Below, piece after piece: positions 23,604 through 27,652 of a DNA stretch of 27,652 nt. The notes beneath the pieces were generated by a model. The model was not told the origin of the DNA and did no database searches. It saw nothing but the letters and a program-made list of their open reading frames with translations. The position numbers and the translations under genes are program-made. Each line of letters begins with the position of its first letter. Position 1 is the stretch's first letter. This DNA comes from an uncultured Lachnospiraceae bacterium (GTDB lineage Bacteria > Bacillota > Clostridia > Lachnospirales > Lachnospiraceae): the NCBI GenBank assembly GCA_900554925.1, contig USJG01000013.1, forward strand, positions 1-27,652, written 5' to 3'.

Positions 23604-25178
23604 ATGGGCAGCAGCAAAGAATTTTTCTCACAGGAAGAAATTGCCGAGTTTCGCAGAGAACTGGAGGCGCTGACCATGGAAGACGCTGGCCAGGCGGAGG
23701 AAAAGGAACAGTCTTCGCCCGAAGCATTCCCGGAAGGACAGATTTTACAGGATATTATTGATGAAACAAACTTAACGCCTCTTAAAATAGAAGAAAATGG
23801 TTCCTATGTAAAGATTTCAGAGGATGACATGTGCGCATGGCTTTATCTCATGCCGCCTGGGGCAGGCAAAGAAAATTACACCATGGAGGAGCTGACAGAT
23901 TTTCTTGAAAAAAATGGTGTTAAGGAAGGGTATCACCATTCCAATCTTGCGGCGATGATCAAAAAGCGGGTATACGAGCGTGAAATTGTTGTTGCAAAGG
24001 GGCAGGCTGCCATAGAAGGGAATGACGGTTATTTTGAGTATAAATTTGACCCTGAACAGTATAAAACCCCCAAAGTTTTAGACAATGGCAAGGTAGATTA
24101 TACCAACATGAGCACCCTCCAAAATGTCCATAAGGGCGATGTGGTTGCGATTTACCACCACGCTAAAATCGGCCAGGACGGTTATGATATTAAAGGAAGA
24201 CCCCTGCAGGCCAGAAAGGTCAGGGAAATTCCGCCGCTTAAGGGGCAGTCCGTGTATACGGAGGAGAATCCTGATATTTATCTGGCTCAAAAGGACGGTA
24301 AAATTGAGTTTAAAAATGGCAGGATCGATATTCAGAATCTTCATGAAATTAATGGGGATGTTACTTTGATCACCGGAAAAGTTGAGTTTTTTGGCGATAT
24401 TGTCATTAATGGAAATGTGGAGGCCGGCGTGGTAATAAGAGCTGGGAGAAACATTGAAATTAAAGGGACAGTCGAAGCAGTTAACCTGTTTGCCGGCGGA
24501 GATATTATTTTAAGCCGGGGCATTCAAGGGGCCCAGAGAGCTAAGATTTCGGCAAGAGGCAATATCTATGCGGATTTTATTGAACATACAGTGGTGATGG
24601 CAGGCGGCAATGTTCAGGCAAATATTATTTTAAATTCCAGAATATCGGCTGATGGAAATGTTCTTCTTACCGGCAAAAAGGGAGCGATCATAGGTGGGTA
24701 CACCCATGCTATGATGGGAATAAGCGCCACAGAAATAGGAAATGAGGCAGAGGTTCGCACAGTAGTCCATGCCGGATGTGAAAAGGAAACTTACTTAAAG
24801 CTTCAAAATACCAAAACAAGGGAAAGCTCCCTGTTAAATGAGATGAAAGAGCTTTCAGATCAGGCAGCGGAGATTATCCGCAAGAAAAAAACTGCCGGTT
24901 CAAATTATTCCCTTATTCTGGAAAAGAAGTCAAAGGAAATTGAAGGCCGGTTGAAGGCATTAGGGGTGGAACTTAAGGAAACAAGACAGGAGCTTAAGAG
25001 GTTAGAAGAGCTGGTGGCAAAAGGTCAGGGCTCCCAGATCGTAGTCAGCGGCAATATTTACCGGGGCACGGTGGTGAGCCTTGCTCAGGCGCAGATGCCT
25101 GTAGAACACAGTACCTGTTTTATGAAATATTTCCAGTCAAGAGGTATGATCGAAAGCAGTGTGATTGCTTATTCCTGA
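23604..25178 (+). CDS. FapA-family (DUF342) protein
   Basis: The 524-residue protein has an N-terminal region of low complexity (1-60), a FapA/DUF342 core with repeated beta turns (about 240-385: GDVTLITGKVEFFGDIVINGN, AGRNIEIKGTVEA, GNIYADFIEHTVVMAGGNV) that suggest a right-handed beta helix, and a coiled coil at about 400-475 before a short beta tail. FapA proteins are widespread and associated with cell-surface, polymer or signalling roles without a firm activity. GGAGGGATAGG precedes ATG 23604, 15 bases after the PqqD-like gene. No catalytic motif is visible. Confidence 0.85.
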   Translation: MGSSKEFFSQEEIAEFRRELEALTMEDAGQAEEKEQSSPEAFPEGQILQDIIDETNLTPLKIEENGSYVKISEDDMCAWLYLMPPGAGKENYTMEELTDFLEKNGVKEGYHHSNLAAMIKKRVYEREIVVAKGQAAIEGNDGYFEYKFDPEQYKTPKVLDNGKVDYTNMSTLQNVHKGDVVAIYHHAKIGQDGYDIKGRPLQARKVREIPPLKGQSVYTEENPDIYLAQKDGKIEFKNGRIDIQNLHEINGDVTLITGKVEFFGDIVINGNVEAGVVIRAGRNIEIKGTVEAVNLFAGGDIILSRGIQGAQRAKISARGNIYADFIEHTVVMAGGNVQANIILNSRISADGNVLLTGKKGAIIGGYTHAMMGISATEIGNEAEVRTVVHAGCEKETYLKLQNTKTRESSLLNEMKELSDQAAEIIRKKKTAGSNYSLILEKKSKEIEGRLKALGVELKETRQELKRLEELVAKGQGSQIVVSGNIYRGTVVSLAQAQMPVEHSTCFMKYFQSRGMIESSVIAYS

Positions 25179-25232
25179 CCTTTTAAGATGAATTGCCGGA
25201 AAATAATAATTTTGAGAAGCAAAAGGAAAATT

Positions 25233-26525
25233 ATGAGCACATACCAAGAGGCAGAAAAATATATTTCAGATATACCAAAATTTGCAGGAAAAAATACCAT
25301 TGAAGATACAGAAAGAATGCTGAAGCTCCTTACAGGCAGTGTGGAGAGCAGAATGATTCATGTGGCAGGCACAAACGGAAAAGGCTCCGTTTGTGCTTAT
25401 TTGCGTTCAATTCTTATAAAGGCCGGCTATCGTGTGGGGATGTTTACTTCTCCCCATCTGGAAACCATAAGGGAGAGAATCAGTATAGGAAATGAAATGA
25501 TTTCCGAAGAGGAATTTACGGACATCTTTGAAAGAGTAAAGGAAAGTGCTGTCCACGCCAGTGAAAAAAATCTGCATCACCCTTCTTATTTTGAATTTTT
25601 ATTTTTAATGGCAATGCTGTATTTTAAGGAAAAAAACCCTGATTTTATTATTCTGGAAACAGGTCTCGGAGGCAGGCTGGACGCCACTAACTGTGTAAAG
25701 CCCGACCTGTGCGTGATAACAGAAATCGGTTATGACCATATGCAGTATCTGGGAAATACCATTGAGGAGATCGCGGCTGAAAAGGCAGGCATCATGAAAC
25801 CCGGCGTACCTGTAATTTTTGTCGATAAAAGACCGGAGAGCACAGGAGTTTTGACTGAATATGCCAAAAGAACCAAAAGCCCTGCGGTTATCATCGGAAA
25901 AAGCAATATTTTGAATGTGAATATAAAAAATAAAAGCATTGATTTTTCCCTTGATACTGGTTATTATAATTATGTTAGCCTGTCTTTGAATACGACTGCG
26001 CTGTATCAGGTTGAAAACGCGTCTCTGGCGGTTGCCGCCGTGCAGGCGCTTTCTGACCATAGGATTACGCCGGAAGTGATCAGGGAAGGCCTCAGGGCAG
26101 CCAGCTGGCCGGGGAGAATGGAGGAGATCCTGCCTGGCGTTTATTTAGACGGCGCCCATAATGAAGATGGAATCGAAGCATTTTTAGACACGGTCAGACG
26201 GGACGGATGCAGGGGCAGAAGATTTTTATTATTCGGTGTGGTCTCGGACAAGCAGTATGAGGCAATGATCCGGCAAATTGCAGAGTCAGTGCTTTTTGAC
26301 GAAATCGCAGTGACCGTTCTTCAAACAGACAGAAGTGCTTCCATAGATAGACTTAAAGGTATCTGGAGACAATATAAATTAACCTGCAACTTTCACGAAA
26401 ATGCCGGGAAAGCGTATCTGCATCTTGAGGATAACAGGAAAAGCACAGACGTGATTTATATTGTCGGGTCATTGTATTTGATAGGGCAGATGAAGACCCT
26501 CGTAAGGAGAATGCAGGATGATTGA
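25233..26525 (+). CDS. folC: Folylpolyglutamate synthase / dihydrofolate synthase
   Basis: FolC adds glutamate to folates using ATP and may also make dihydrofolate from dihydropteroate. The 430-residue protein has the Mur-ligase-like P-loop GTNGKGS (46-52), the folate-binding TSPHLETIRERI segment, the ETGLGGRLDATN motif and the C-terminal DGAHN. An ATG at 25188 is in frame but has no ribosome binding site; AAGGA lies just before 25233, and the protein then starts at the first conserved helix. Its end overlaps the next small gene by eight bases. Confidence 0.94.
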   Translation: MSTYQEAEKYISDIPKFAGKNTIEDTERMLKLLTGSVESRMIHVAGTNGKGSVCAYLRSILIKAGYRVGMFTSPHLETIRERISIGNEMISEEEFTDIFERVKESAVHASEKNLHHPSYFEFLFLMAMLYFKEKNPDFIILETGLGGRLDATNCVKPDLCVITEIGYDHMQYLGNTIEEIAAEKAGIMKPGVPVIFVDKRPESTGVLTEYAKRTKSPAVIIGKSNILNVNIKNKSIDFSLDTGYYNYVSLSLNTTALYQVENASLAVAAVQALSDHRITPEVIREGLRAASWPGRMEEILPGVYLDGAHNEDGIEAFLDTVRRDGCRGRRFLLFGVVSDKQYEAMIRQIAESVLFDEIAVTVLQTDRSASIDRLKGIWRQYKLTCNFHENAGKAYLHLEDNRKSTDVIYIVGSLYLIGQMKTLVRRMQDD

Positions 26526-26664
26526 TTTTGAAGAGGAATTAAAGAAATTTCATCCCAGCCTTGAGGTTGAGGATGCGGAAGAAGCCATATATAATCAGGA
26601 TTTAACCGATATGGCTGATATATTGATCAAGATGGCGGAAAAGACGAAAGCAGAAGACGAATAA
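26518..26664 (+). CDS. Small acidic protein (48 residues)
   Basis: I do not recognise this protein. It starts at ATG 26518, inside the folC end (eight-base overlap), with AAGGAGA at 26503-26509 eight bases before it. The sequence is highly charged and helical (MIDFEEELKKFHPSLEVEDA, then DMADILIKMAEKTK), with no cysteine or membrane helix. The stop is followed at once by AAGGAG and the zinc-ribbon/TPR gene 11 bases on, so it lies in that operon. Good ribosome binding sites on both sides make it likely real. Confidence 0.75.
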   Translation: MIDFEEELKKFHPSLEVEDAEEAIYNQDLTDMADILIKMAEKTKAEDE

Positions 26665-26675
26665 GGAGAAGCGGC

Positions 26676-27652
26676 ATGATTTGTTATAATTGCGGATGCC
26701 GTTTATCTGAACACGATTTTTGTACAAGCTGTGGTGTGGATGTATCTCTTTATAAAAGAATTATGTTCCTGTCGAACCGTTTTTATAATGAGGGACTGGA
26801 AAAGGCCACAGTAAGGGATTTATCCGGTGCAATTGTAAGTTTGCGGCAAAGCTTAAAATTAAATAAAAATAATATAGATGCAAGAAACCTGCTGGGACTT
26901 GTATATTTTGAGATGGGCGAAGTGGTTGACGCCTTAAGTGAATGGGTTATCAGCAAGAACTTACGTCCCAAGAAGAACATAGCAGATGATTATATTGATA
27001 TGATACAGACCAATCAGGCAAGACTGGATGCGATCAATCAAACCATTAAGAAATATAATCAGGCGCTGCTTTACTGCTATCAGGACAGTAAGGATCTGGC
27101 TGTCATACAGTTAAAGAAAGTGCTTTCCTATAATCCCAAGTATGTGCGCGCCCATCAGCTTCTGGCACTTCTTTATATTAACTCTGAGGAGTGGGAAAAG
27201 GCCCAGAAGGAACTGCATAAATGCTGTCAGATAGACACCAACAATACCACCACTTTGCGTTATCTGAAAGAAGTGGAGCATATGCTGATGCCTGAAGACG
27301 CTGCGAAAAATATGCCGAAAAAGAAGGCAGCATCTGATAAGGTAATACGTTACCAAAGCGGAAATGAAACGATCATTCAGCCGGTAAATATGAAGGAGCC
27401 AAAAGGGGTTTCTTCTCTGCTCAATCTGGGGATCGGCGTGATCATCGGCGTGGCGATAGCATGTTTTTTAATTCTGCCCGGACGCGTTCAAAGCGCCAAG
27501 GCGGAGATCAATAATGAACTGCGTGCAGTAAGTGAGCAGTTAGACGGCAAAACTGCTACCATAGATGAACTGGAGCAGAGGGTACAGAAGCTGACAGAGG
27601 AAAATACCTCCTTAAGTGATGAGCTGGCTTCTTATCAGGGCACCAATGGCAC
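26676..27652 (+). CDS. Zinc-ribbon / TPR membrane protein, 3' end outside the window
   Basis: At least 325 codons are open without a stop. An N-terminal zinc ribbon has Cys3, Cys6, Cys16 and Cys19 (CX2C-X9-CX2C). Two TPR-like regions follow (about 35-95 and 127-190; LGLVYFEMGEVVDALSEW and LALLYINSEEWEKAQKEL). A short basic linker (214-225) leads to one membrane helix near 247-267. The visible remainder (from 271) is a predicted coiled coil (LDGKTATIDELEQRVQKLTEE). A likely topology is zinc ribbon and TPRs in the cytoplasm with the coil outside. AAGGAG lies seven bases before the ATG. Function is unknown. Confidence 0.82.
   Translation, partial: MICYNCGCRLSEHDFCTSCGVDVSLYKRIMFLSNRFYNEGLEKATVRDLSGAIVSLRQSLKLNKNNIDARNLLGLVYFEMGEVVDALSEWVISKNLRPKKNIADDYIDMIQTNQARLDAINQTIKKYNQALLYCYQDSKDLAVIQLKKVLSYNPKYVRAHQLLALLYINSEEWEKAQKELHKCCQIDTNNTTTLRYLKEVEHMLMPEDAAKNMPKKKAASDKVIRYQSGNETIIQPVNMKEPKGVSSLLNLGIGVIIGVAIACFLILPGRVQSAKAEINNELRAVSEQLDGKTATIDELEQRVQKLTEENTSLSDELASYQGTNG

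Noticed and set aside
27342..27357. GGTAATACGTTACCAA, resembling the malQ operator.
   Set aside because: The half-sites are separated by four bases and it lies deep inside a coding region, so it is not the same arrangement as the perfect 16-bp palindrome at 268-283.

Overview
The window looks like chromosomal DNA of a spore-forming Clostridia, most likely Lachnospiraceae. The support is an alpha/beta-type small acid-soluble spore protein (SASP) gene, the Firmicutes order tig-clpP-clpX-lon-ysxC, a T-box leader in front of valS, strong GGAGG ribosome binding sites, moderately AT-rich DNA, and no encoded CCA on the tRNA. I see no phage, insertion sequence, CRISPR array or resistance cassette. 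Apart from a few poorly characterised small proteins, it is an ordinary core-genome segment.

Layout. 1-51 is the 3' part of a tRNA-Gly(GCC) with its terminator. 221-2925 is a maltodextrin unit: a terminator/promoter/operator cluster, malQ, a LacI-family repressor and a terminator. 2946-3440 (minus) is a CYTH phosphatase. 3611-5147 holds a DJ-1/PfpI protein, a CBS-pair protein and greA. 5148-5577 is a spore-protein gene with a structured leader and a terminator. 5577-6558 (minus) is a TM1266-like regulator plus an ECF S component behind a leader that ends in an intrinsic terminator. 6687-12550 is the protein-quality-control block tig, clpP, clpX, lon. 12588-17570 continues tightly with ysxC, an AI-2E/YtvI-type membrane protein, a D-lactate-dehydrogenase-like enzyme, truA and three small membrane proteins. 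17637-18128 is an acidic orphan protein with its own promoter. 18182-21294 is the valine T-box and valS. 21350-27652 holds an OPT peptide transporter, a PqqD-like protein, a FapA/DUF342 protein, folC, a 48-residue protein and a zinc-ribbon/TPR membrane protein cut by the window end.

How the parts work together. MalQ and the adjacent LacI-type repressor form an apparent autoregulated sugar unit with a perfect 16-bp operator just downstream of the -10. Trigger factor, ClpP, ClpX and Lon cover nascent-chain folding and ATP-dependent proteolysis, with EngB (ribosome assembly) and TruA (tRNA modification) downstream. ValS is controlled by uncharged tRNA-Val.

Least explained parts: the attenuator-like leader on the minus strand at 6431-6558; the SASP leader with a 14-bp stem; the clpP leader with a terminator-like hairpin; the orphan PqqD-like protein beside a peptide transporter; the acidic orphan protein; and the 48-residue protein paired with the zinc-ribbon TPR protein. 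I found no convincing wholly new multi-gene system. The two leader RNAs are the best candidates for undescribed elements.
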